Origin: an uncultured Lachnospiraceae bacterium
GTDB taxonomy: Bacteria; Bacillota; Clostridia; Lachnospirales; Lachnospiraceae
Assembly: GCA_947631075.1 (NCBI GenBank)
Contig: CANRJU010000025.1
Coordinates: forward strand, 1 to 16,594
Direction: 5' to 3'
DNA: 16,594 nucleotides
Positions 1 to 5,787 of the stretch are shown piece by piece. The notes beneath the pieces are model-generated. The model saw only the letters and a program-made list of their open reading frames with translations, was not told the origin of the DNA and did no database searches. A program made the translations under genes and the position numbers. Positions within the stretch are counted from its first letter, which is position 1, and each line of letters begins with the position of its first letter.

Positions 1-18
1 AGCGAAAACAAATTGCAA

Positions 19-35
19 AGCGAACATAGTTCGCT
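19..35 (+). other. small perfect hairpin upstream of leader repeat
   Basis: AGCGAAC and GTTCGCT form a 7-bp perfect stem around a 3-nt loop, five bases before the leader repeat that starts at base 40. The second copy of the repeat, near 11496, has no equivalent hairpin. The role is unknown. It could be the boundary of a mobile or repeated leader element or a processing site. No T-run follows, so it is not a rho-independent terminator. Confidence 0.4.
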
Positions 36-39
36 ATGG

Positions 40-126
40 ATGGCAGATGAGAAACTGCATACGCAAACTGTGTTTACAGTTTTTTCTCTATCGCCTCTTC
101 GCGACAAGTCGCTCAGAAATGAGGTG
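40..126 (+). repeat. leader-like dispersed repeat, copy 1
   Basis: This stretch closely matches 11496-11580 in the same orientation. The first 18 bases are identical, and a 28-base block around the TTTTTTCTCTATCGCC core differs at only two positions. One extra base in this copy (CTGCATACG against CTGTTACG) shifts the frame of the small peptide that copy 2 encodes. The element ends in a short hairpin, CTCA-GAAA-TGAG at 112-123, whose right arm overlaps the Shine-Dalgarno sequence GAGGTG of the gene starting at 131. It could be an mRNA leader module or a degenerate mobile repeat. Only two copies are visible here, so its wider distribution is unknown. Confidence 0.65.
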
Positions 127-130
127 TCAT

Positions 131-760
131 ATGTTAGAAACCAACTTACTACGCGCTGTGATGAAATCGGGCAGAGACACGGGAGAGCGGAAGCCCGGTA
201 CGATCAACGATGTGTGGAAAAACATGATCGAGGGTCTTGTGGATCCCGCTTCAGACATGACTGAGGATGAAAAGAAAGAGTACGAGCGGAAAATCGAGCA
301 GAAAATGAAGATGGGCAAAAGACTGACGTCGGAAGAATTGAATTTCCTCCGGGTTTACAATCCGGAGCTGTACAAATCAGCCATGCGGGTGGAGATTTTG
401 AGAAAATCATTGCAGAACAGGCTGAAAAGCTGCCGGTCCAAGGACGAGGTGAACAGCGTTATCATGAGTCAGATGGGAACGATCCGTTCCATGAAAAAGG
501 ACCCGGACAGAGAATACATAGCGGCCATGGTGAGAGAAGTGGTGCAGAAGTTCAAGGAGAGCGGCGCGTTTGCCAGGCTTCCGGAGAAAACTCCGATTAA
601 GGAAAAAACGCGGAAAGCATCTGAAAAAACATCCGAGGAGATATGGAAAGACGACGGTTCAGAGGAAGAAAATGTCTTTCAGATGGCGGCTTTTTTTAGT
701 TCCCTGCAGCTTGACTGCAATCAGATCAGCCGCATGACAGAACTGATGCTGGGCGTGTAA
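131..760 (+). CDS. hypothetical protein, acidic/basic helical, unknown function
   Basis: The gene encodes 209 residues that I do not recognise. The chosen ATG follows GAGGTG with a 4-nt spacer. The frame stays open upstream to an ATG at 47, but that start has no convincing ribosome-binding site and would translate the leader repeat. The protein has no signal peptide or membrane segment and is rich in Lys, Glu and Arg. It looks largely helical. A polar Lys/Glu stretch around residues 150-175 (PIKEKTRKASEKTSEEIWK) precedes a hydrophobic C-terminal segment (VFQMAAFFSSLQLD). No catalytic motif is visible. It lies about 100 bases upstream of the kinase genes on the same strand, with no terminator seen between them, so cotranscription is possible. 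Its start is tied to the leader repeat, which suggests regulation at the 5' leader. Confidence 0.7.
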   Translation: MLETNLLRAVMKSGRDTGERKPGTINDVWKNMIEGLVDPASDMTEDEKKEYERKIEQKMKMGKRLTSEELNFLRVYNPELYKSAMRVEILRKSLQNRLKSCRSKDEVNSVIMSQMGTIRSMKKDPDREYIAAMVREVVQKFKESGAFARLPEKTPIKEKTRKASEKTSEEIWKDDGSEEENVFQMAAFFSSLQLDCNQISRMTELMLGV

Positions 761-861
761 AATAATGGCCGCCAAAGTTCAGAGGATGACATGCTGGGCG
801 ATGATCTGTGGTGTTAGGCGTGGGAAATACTTGCCGTCAATGCGGCAGAATAGAGGAGAAT

Positions 862-1761
862 ATGATAAGTTACGCGGAATATGTGTTTCGGCTGGGGCTG
901 GGAGAGGTTTTTACCGCGGCGGCAGTGCTCTACATGCTTTTTTCAATTTTTTCAGAGTTCTGTCAGGGAAAAAAGGTCAAGGCGATTCTTTTATACGCGG
1001 CCTTTGAGACTGCCTATGTAGTGGTGCTGACGATTACAGAGGGAAGCCTGCTGGGAGATGGAATCATTGCGCGCATCATTATGATGATAGCGGATTTTTT
1101 TGTCATGCCGTGCTATCTGCTGGGGGACTGGCGCTGGTACCGCTATATCGGGCTGACGCTGTTGGGAGAGCTGATTGCGTCCAGCCTCGGTACGCTGTTG
1201 CTTGAACCTGTGTTCAGGCTTGCGGGGGGAATGAACGGCCGGTATATGCAGTCCATAACGGATACCATCTATAAAGATCCCAAGGGCTTCCCGTGGCTTC
1301 TGATATATTACGCCCTTAATTTTTTAGCTTATTTTCTGTTGTCAAAAATTTTGAGAAAAATTTTGCGCAGCGCCAGGCGAGAAAGGATTTTGCAGAACAT
1401 CAGCCAGGCGATATTCTGCTCGCTGTTTTTTATCGGGTCATTTGGTTTTGTAATCGCGGGGGAAAGTATTGTAGTTCCCACAGTGATTACCGTCCTGACC
1501 ACTTGCACGCTGGGGGTCATTTTTATCATCCGCGGCATGATCAAAGAGAGAAATTATCTCATGAGAAAAGAGATTTTGATCGAGGCGCAGCAAAAGCTCC
1601 AATATGAGAGATATGTCCAGTTAAAGCAGAAGCAGAATGAAGTGAGAAAGATTCGGCATGATTTGGCAGATCACATGATGACGGTGCGTATGCTGCTGGA
1701 CCGGGGAGAATTGGAACAGGCCAGGGAGTACGCGGAGGCGACGGAGACGGTCAGACAATGA
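862..1761 (+). CDS. membrane sensor half-kinase with H-box but no ATPase domain
   Basis: The gene encodes 299 residues starting at ATG 862, which follows AGAGGAG with a short spacer. The frame is open back to a GTG at 808 that lacks a ribosome-binding site. The first ~225 residues hold six or seven hydrophobic segments, as in AgrC-type sensors. A coiled-coil linker (about 228-262) follows, then a good GHKL H-box, KIRHDLADHMMTVRMLLDRG, with phosphoacceptor His266. The protein stops about 30 residues after this His. The whole HATPase_c domain (N, G1 and G2 boxes) is absent, whereas family members usually continue about 130 residues further. The next gene begins 11 bases later and carries an ATPase domain without an H-box. 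The family assignment is confident. How this half works, or whether it is a remnant, is inference. Confidence 0.8.
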   Translation: MISYAEYVFRLGLGEVFTAAAVLYMLFSIFSEFCQGKKVKAILLYAAFETAYVVVLTITEGSLLGDGIIARIIMMIADFFVMPCYLLGDWRWYRYIGLTLLGELIASSLGTLLLEPVFRLAGGMNGRYMQSITDTIYKDPKGFPWLLIYYALNFLAYFLLSKILRKILRSARRERILQNISQAIFCSLFFIGSFGFVIAGESIVVPTVITVLTTCTLGVIFIIRGMIKERNYLMRKEILIEAQQKLQYERYVQLKQKQNEVRKIRHDLADHMMTVRMLLDRGELEQAREYAEATETVRQ

Positions 1762-1772
1762 GGGGGAAATGA

Positions 1773-2615
1773 ATGGAAAAGAAAAAGGCGTTTCGGCTGG
1801 TTCTTGTCGTCGCCATGCTTTTGATATTGAATGTTCTTGTGGGAGCCTGCTTCTGGGAGGTCCTTGTGCGGGTCAACAGACGGCTCTTGCCGGCCGGGAT
1901 TGTTTTTCTGGCGGCGACGATTTTGGCGGAGGGGCGTTTTTTCTACCTGCAGCTTCATATGGATTATGAAAAAGAAGCGCTGGAGGAAAAAGAACGGCTC
2001 CAGAATGAGTACCACCGGGAGATGGAAAAAGAGCAGAGGGATCTGGAGGAACTGGAGAAAAATGTGGCCCGGTATATGCGGCACATCGCGGAGCTTTTAG
2101 AGCGCCGGGAAGTGGAAGCGACGAGGGATTACGCGCAAAACATATTGGATGAGTGTCATAAAAAGGAGTGGGTCAAGCTGTGTAACCATCCGCTTTTGGA
2201 TGCGGTGCTGCACGCGAAGCAGCAGATCTGCGAGGAGCAGGAAATCGTGTTTGAGGCGGCGGCCTATGTGCCGGAAGATATCTTCTGTACGGATGCGGAA
2301 ATGATTTCCATTTTCCACAATCTTCTGGATAACGCGATCGAGGCGTGCATGAGGATGAAGCAGGGCGAGGAGCGCAGGATTTCTTTTCGCACAGGCGTGA
2401 AGAACGGACAGTTCGTGCTCTCCTGCGTCAATACCCGAAGGAAAAATGAGACGATTCTGGGGAAAACATGGAAAAAGGATCCCTCGCTGCACGGCCTGGG
2501 ACAGAAGATCGTAGAGGATATTGTCTGCGAGCACAAGGGAAACTGCGTCTGTGACACGAAGCCGGATTCCTGGTCGGTGATTATCACGCTGGCTCTGGAA
2601 AATGAGAGCGCGTAA
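1773..2615 (+). CDS. GHKL ATPase half-kinase with degenerate H-box
   Basis: The gene encodes 280 residues with ATG 1773 after AGGGGG. Two N-terminal hydrophobic segments (about 7-28 and 40-60) lead into a long charged coiled coil (about 64-98). The H-box region has lost its signature: where relatives read RHDxxNH, this protein reads EKNVARY (95-101), although the following helix (ELLERREVEATRDYAQNILD) is recognisably the family dimerisation helix. The ATPase domain is intact in outline: N-box FHNLLDNAIEAC (181-192, Asn187) and G2-like SLHGLG (238-243). It should bind ATP but cannot autophosphorylate at the usual site. Adjacent placement after the H-box-only gene suggests a heteromeric kinase acting in trans. 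A decayed paralogue is the alternative. Two LytTR regulators lie convergently just downstream. Confidence 0.85.
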   Translation: MEKKKAFRLVLVVAMLLILNVLVGACFWEVLVRVNRRLLPAGIVFLAATILAEGRFFYLQLHMDYEKEALEEKERLQNEYHREMEKEQRDLEELEKNVARYMRHIAELLERREVEATRDYAQNILDECHKKEWVKLCNHPLLDAVLHAKQQICEEQEIVFEAAAYVPEDIFCTDAEMISIFHNLLDNAIEACMRMKQGEERRISFRTGVKNGQFVLSCVNTRRKNETILGKTWKKDPSLHGLGQKIVEDIVCEHKGNCVCDTKPDSWSVIITLALENESA

Positions 2616-2674
2616 ACCATGCCGGTTTCAGAACAGGCCGTCATTATATTAGAACGGTCGGGCGAGATATTGAT

Positions 2675-3382
2675 TCAGAACAAACTGGCGAGATACTGGC
2701 TGTACATCGCGGCGGCCTGTTTGCTGCAGGAGCGGCTGCAGGGAAGGGAGACGCCATTGGACAGCAGGCACGCGCCGTTGTTCAGAGAGCGGATGTGGGC
2801 GGGATTGACCAGAAAACTGTTGTGGATTTTGATAAAGTCCGGTAACTGCTTCTGAAACCATTTCAATGTCTGATAGGTGGAAAAAACCTTATCTCCTGTG
2901 TGATGAATTGTCAGCTTGTGGCCGTACACATCCGCGTAAATGATGTTGCTTGTCTGGAGACTGAGCTTATGAGAGCGGGTGGTGATGACAATCTGGTCCG
3001 CATGGTTCTGTGGAATTCGCCCGATGGCTCTGTCCAGCGCCGAGGGCAGACGCCTGTCCAGCTCAGATTTTAAAATAAAATAGGTGTGATGCACGTCGTA
3101 GACTTCGGTCGCCAGATTGAGATGGTTGGTCACAAATATGATGCTGCAGGCGAGATTGACCTCGTTGATCCGCCGGGCCAGCTCGATTCCATCGTAGGAG
3201 CCCATTTCAATATCCAGAAAGATGACGTCGTAATCGAAGCCGCTGTCTAAGAGCTCCGATAACTCCTCAGGAGAAAGCGCGTCAACAGAAAAAGGCGTCC
3301 CTCTTTTGGCGCACGCCTCCTGTACCTGCTCCGCAAGGAGAGCCCGATATTCTCTGTTGTCATCGCAGACGGATAGTTTCAT
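2675..3382 (-). CDS. LytTR-family response regulator with canonical receiver
   Basis: The gene encodes 235 residues. ATG at 3382 is preceded on the minus strand by AGAGGAG with a 4-nt spacer. The receiver domain (about 1-120) has the full phosphorylation set: acidic pair Asp7/Asp8 in SVCDDNREY, phosphoacceptor Asp57 in DVIFLDIEM, Thr85 in IIFVTNH and Lys105 in FILKSEL. A LytTR DNA-binding domain follows (about 130-232), with recognisable stretches such as NIIYADVYGHKLTIHHTGDK and DFIKIHNSFLVNPAHIRSLN. It should be an AgrA/VirR-like transcription factor phosphorylated by a GHKL kinase. It is the second gene of a two-gene minus-strand operon, 25 bases after the atypical LytTR gene, and faces the kinase genes tail to tail. 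Likely targets are its own promoter region and the tad promoter. Confidence 0.9.
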   Translation of the reverse strand: MKLSVCDDNREYRALLAEQVQEACAKRGTPFSVDALSPEELSELLDSGFDYDVIFLDIEMGSYDGIELARRINEVNLACSIIFVTNHLNLATEVYDVHHTYFILKSELDRRLPSALDRAIGRIPQNHADQIVITTRSHKLSLQTSNIIYADVYGHKLTIHHTGDKVFSTYQTLKWFQKQLPDFIKIHNSFLVNPAHIRSLNNGACLLSNGVSLPCSRSCSKQAAAMYSQYLASLF

Positions 3383-3407
3383 GTTGCTCCTCTTTTCACC
3401 AGTTCTG

Positions 3408-4097
3408 TTACTGTATGGCGGGCCCGTTATCGGGACTGAAAAAAGCGCCCAGCGCCTTGGCGCGGTCTCTGCTCACCGGGATCTTCGCGCCGTTGTCCAG
3501 CATGCCCTCCCCGCTGTCCATGGCGCGGAGATAGTTTGTATTGATCACATAGCTGGCGTGTACTCTCTGAAAATTCTCAGGGAGCTTCTTCACAAAGGCG
3601 GCGATGGAGCAGTTGATCGTCACGATGATCTTGTCCGCGTCGTGGATCTTGAGCTTCCTTCCCCGTATCTCGGCGTAATAAATTTTATTCAGGGGAATCC
3701 GCCAGCGCTTTCCCTGCCCTGTACAGATGAAATGGCGCTGGTCGGTCCCCTGCTCCCCCAGAAGTTCCACTGCCCCTGGCAGCTCGGACTCCAGTTTGGA
3801 CTGGGAGATCCAGTAGTCATGACCCTGTTTGTATAAAAAAGGAAGAATGTCGTAGGTGTCGCTGACTACGATTAACTGGCAGCAATTATAGATCTGCTTC
3901 ATCTCTTTTAATAAATATCCCACCGTGCTTCCGGTAAAGATAATACAGACGTCACAGGCGAGATTTTTCTTTTTCAGGCGCTTCCGGACTTCTTCAATAT
4001 CCCAGAAGTGAATCCGGTAGTCCTTGTGGTTTTGGAACATCTCCTCAATCTGGAACTGGCTCTTTTCCCAGCGGTATCCGCTTACAATAATCTCCAT
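3408..4097 (-). CDS. LytTR regulator with pseudo-receiver domain
   Basis: The gene encodes 229 residues. ATG at 4097 has GGAGGG about ten bases upstream on the minus strand. The C-terminal ~110 residues are a clear LytTR domain (KIYYAEIRGRKLKIHDADK, NFQRVHASYVINTNYLRAMD). The N-terminal ~115 residues align with a receiver fold but have lost the phosphorylation residues. The acidic pair is replaced (IIVSGYRWE), the phosphoacceptor region reads CDVCIIFTGSTV with no Asp at the expected site, and the Lys position reads ISQSKLE with Gln aligned. It is therefore a phosphorylation-independent LytTR factor, possibly ligand-controlled or working as a heterodimer partner of the canonical regulator. It is the first gene of the minus operon, and its leader carries the 20-bp repeat array. 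The domain calls are confident. The mode of control is inference. Confidence 0.85.
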   Translation of the reverse strand: MEIIVSGYRWEKSQFQIEEMFQNHKDYRIHFWDIEEVRKRLKKKNLACDVCIIFTGSTVGYLLKEMKQIYNCCQLIVVSDTYDILPFLYKQGHDYWISQSKLESELPGAVELLGEQGTDQRHFICTGQGKRWRIPLNKIYYAEIRGRKLKIHDADKIIVTINCSIAAFVKKLPENFQRVHASYVINTNYLRAMDSGEGMLDNGAKIPVSRDRAKALGAFFSPDNGPAIQ

Positions 4098-4111
4098 ACT
4101 GCACTCATCCC

Positions 4112-4267
4112 TCCGGTTATGCCGATGATTTTCCGGTTATGCCGGTGATTTCCCGGCATTGCTGAAGTTTTCTTAGCATTGCCTATAATTTTTTCATCAA
4201 TACCGATGATTTTCCGGTTATGCCGATGATTTTCCGGTTATGCCGATGATTTTCCGGCATTGCTGAC
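4112..4267. repeat. array of about eight 20-bp tandem units in divergent control region
   Basis: The unit TCCGGTTATGCCGATGATTT occurs exactly or nearly so at 4112, 4132, 4213 and 4233. Diverged units lie at 4152, 4172 and 4193, and a partial one at 4253. The period is 20 bp (one 21-bp step), about two helical turns, so the same face of DNA is presented each time. The array lies between the candidate minus-strand promoter near 4280 and the start of the pseudo-receiver LytTR gene, placing it in that gene's leader, and 100-250 bp upstream of the tad promoter. LytTR proteins bind direct repeats about two turns apart, so this could be a regulator-binding array. The match to the published LytTR half-site consensus is weak, so that role is inference. 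Confidence 0.75.
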
Positions 4268-4277
4268 ACTCCCTTAC

Positions 4278-4286
4278 ATTCTACCA
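4278..4286 (-). promoter_or_regulatory. candidate extended -10 promoter for the LytTR operon
   Basis: Read on the minus strand this is TGGTAGAAT, an extended -10 (TG-N-TAGAAT). No good -35 box is seen at 16-18 bp, as expected for extended -10 promoters. Transcription would begin near 4271 and give a leader of about 170 nt through the 20-bp repeat array. This is prediction by motif only. Confidence 0.4.
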
Positions 4287-4368
4287 CATAGCGCCATAAA
4301 ATGGAAATGCAAGTTATGACGAAAACTGTCGAGTTATGATTCATAATTCAAAATGGAGAAAAAAACTA

Positions 4369-4398
4369 TTGACAACCGCGCCGGTGGTGTGGTAAGTT
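4369..4398 (+). promoter_or_regulatory. candidate sigma-A promoter for the tad operon
   Basis: A perfect -35 box TTGACA (4369-4374) is followed after 18 bp by TAAGTT (4393-4398), which keeps the key first, second and last bases of TATAAT. An inverted repeat, GGTGTG (4386-4391) and CACACC (4407-4412), brackets the -10 region and could be an operator or form a 5' hairpin. A strong AGGAGG follows at 4419. This is the only good promoter seen ahead of the roughly 10-kb tad gene run. Confidence 0.5.
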
Positions 4399-4427
4399 AT
4401 TAATCACACACCGAACATAGGAGGTGG

Positions 4428-4451
4428 ATGCGATTTCAGACAGAGACATGA
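4428..4451 (+). CDS. possible 7-codon leader ORF coupled to the first prepilin peptidase gene
   Basis: The strong AGGAGG at 4419-4424 stands 3 nt before an ATG at 4428. That ATG opens a 7-residue frame (MRFQTET) whose TGA overlaps the ATG at 4448 as ATGA. The 4448 ATG is in frame with the peptidase and has no Shine-Dalgarno sequence of its own. This arrangement fits translational coupling. The alternatives are initiation of the peptidase at GTG 4424, which lies inside the AGGAGG, or at a non-standard codon. The 3-nt spacing is short, so this stays speculative. Confidence 0.3.
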   Translation: MRFQTET

Positions 4452-4936
4452 TTTTTCTTGTCCTTCTGGTCGCCTCATTATTTGATTTGTCATATTACCG
4501 GGTGCCGAACGCTTTTCTGGCATCCGTCCTATGCATCAGCCTGTTCAGGCATTTGCTGGCGCAGGGATTTACAGGCATGGCTCCCTGGCTTTTGGGGACG
4601 ATCGTTCCCGTTATAGTATGCTATATATTGTACCGATGCAGGATGTTGGGCGCGTCGGACATAAAATTATTTTCTGTGATTGGAAGTTTTGTCGGTTTAC
4701 GTCTGCTTTGTTCAATCATGGTGACGTCCCTTTTCTTCGGGGCGGCCATGGCAGCCGTCAAGATGATTTACAGAAAAAATATCGTTTGCCGGTTTCGGCA
4801 ATTATCCAACTACGCAGTCCGCTTTATGCGGACAAGACAATTAAAACCTTATTATGACAGGAAAAAAGATGGCGAGGATGGGATTATACCCTTTACGGTG
4901 GCAATCTCACTGGCAGCTCTTTACTGTCTCTTTTAG
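4448..4936 (+). CDS. tadV: A24-family prepilin peptidase (TadV/CpaA-like), first copy
   Basis: The gene encodes 162 residues from ATG 4448. A GTG at 4424 would add eight residues. It is an inner-membrane aspartic protease that removes the short leader from Flp and TadE-type prepilins. The two catalytic-site signatures are present: LFDLSYYRVPN near the N-terminus (Asp13) and LGASDIKLFSVIG (Asp71). The second deviates from the usual GxGD, having Ser in place of the second Gly. Several hydrophobic segments span the rest. A basic cytoplasmic stretch (about 110-138) precedes a final membrane helix (GIIPFTVAISLAALYCLF). It is the first gene of the tad operon behind the TTGACA promoter. A second, shorter A24 peptidase sits at 12548. 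The family call is firm, and the start codon is the main uncertainty. Confidence 0.85.
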   Translation: MIFLVLLVASLFDLSYYRVPNAFLASVLCISLFRHLLAQGFTGMAPWLLGTIVPVIVCYILYRCRMLGASDIKLFSVIGSFVGLRLLCSIMVTSLFFGAAMAAVKMIYRKNIVCRFRQLSNYAVRFMRTRQLKPYYDRKKDGEDGIIPFTVAISLAALYCLF

Positions 4937-4959
4937 GAAGTGTGGAAAGAGGTGGTTTC

Positions 4960-5769
4960 ATGGAGGATGTCGTCCTGTTGCTCTACATGAAGGATGAAGA
5001 TTACGGGCGCAGACTGCTCCGCTTTCTGCTTCGGCAGAAGAATCCGAGGCTTCATCCGGAGTTAGTGACTTCAGAACACCTGGTACAAGACCGGGTCGGG
5101 ACCCCGACCCAGAAATTATGGGTATTGACAGACAGAGACGAGGTGGCGGAGGACGGGAAAAAAGAAGTAATTTATTTGTCCAATGAACAGGACGCGAGAG
5201 GCAAAAAGATTTTTCAGTTTCAGAAAGCGGAAAAGATTTATCAGGAATTGCTCCGTTTTCTGCCGGAGGATTTATCCGGACAGAGGGCGGCTATGGCTGA
5301 GGCGGAAGAAGCGGTGAAGGGAATATACGGTGTGTTTTCCCCGGAAGGCCGCGGCACCGCGCTGCTCTCGGCGATGCTGTCCCAGTACCTGGGAGGCAGG
5401 GGAAGGTGCCTGTACATCAGTGTCGCGGGATTTCCGCTGTATTACGGAGAAAATCTGAGCGATGAGCCGGATTTTAGCGGCCGGGGCATAGGGGACCTTT
5501 TATTTTCCCTGGAACAGCGGGATTTCGCGGAGCGCGAGGAGAAGATGCGCCGTCCGTTCGGCAGAGCTCATATGCTCCTCCCGGTGCCGCATTTTAAAGA
5601 TCTTCTGGATTGCGGCGGAGAGGAGTGGGGCCGTTTTCTGCAGAGGCTTGTGACGGATTGCGGATACGACAGTATCGTGGTGGAGTTTGGGCAGATTTCC
5701 GAATATCTTCTGGATTTCATGGAGCGCTGCGACCGGATTTATGTGCCGGAGTACGGCGACGGCGTATGA
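4960..5769 (+). CDS. tadZ: TadZ/CpaE-like protein lacking the P-loop lysine
   Basis: The gene encodes 269 residues. ATG 4960 follows AGAGGTGG with good spacing, whereas the frame's earlier GTG at 4942 has none. Its position before the tadA ATPase and its layout match TadZ, the ParA/MinD-like protein that places the tad apparatus at the membrane. The N-terminal ~115 residues are receiver-like without clear phosphorylation residues. The deviant Walker A region reads GVFSPEGRGTALLS (124-137), where relatives have GRxGKT, so the nucleotide-binding Lys is missing. The following CLYISVAGF strand and DSIVVEFGQ strand (237-245) keep the fold. The protein stops right after RIYVPEYGDGV, a strand that relatives follow with further helices, so it looks C-terminally shortened. 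The family is inferred from motif and context. ATPase activity is doubtful. Confidence 0.75.
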   Translation: MEDVVLLLYMKDEDYGRRLLRFLLRQKNPRLHPELVTSEHLVQDRVGTPTQKLWVLTDRDEVAEDGKKEVIYLSNEQDARGKKIFQFQKAEKIYQELLRFLPEDLSGQRAAMAEAEEAVKGIYGVFSPEGRGTALLSAMLSQYLGGRGRCLYISVAGFPLYYGENLSDEPDFSGRGIGDLLFSLEQRDFAEREEKMRRPFGRAHMLLPVPHFKDLLDCGGEEWGRFLQRLVTDCGYDSIVVEFGQISEYLLDFMERCDRIYVPEYGDGV

Positions 5770-5787
5770 TGAGAGGGGGAGAAAGAG

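Noticed and set aside
808..861. upstream GTG start for the first half-kinase, adding CxxC-containing residues
   Set aside because: There is no ribosome-binding site before it, while AGAGGAG precedes the ATG at 862, where the membrane protein naturally begins.
2612..2630. possible bidirectional terminator between the kinase and LytTR genes (AAACC-atgcc-GGTTT)
   Set aside because: The stem is only 5 bp with no adjacent T-run on either strand, so it is too weak to call.
4112..4267. CRISPR array
   Set aside because: The units are contiguous with no unique spacers and only 20 bp long, and no cas genes are present.
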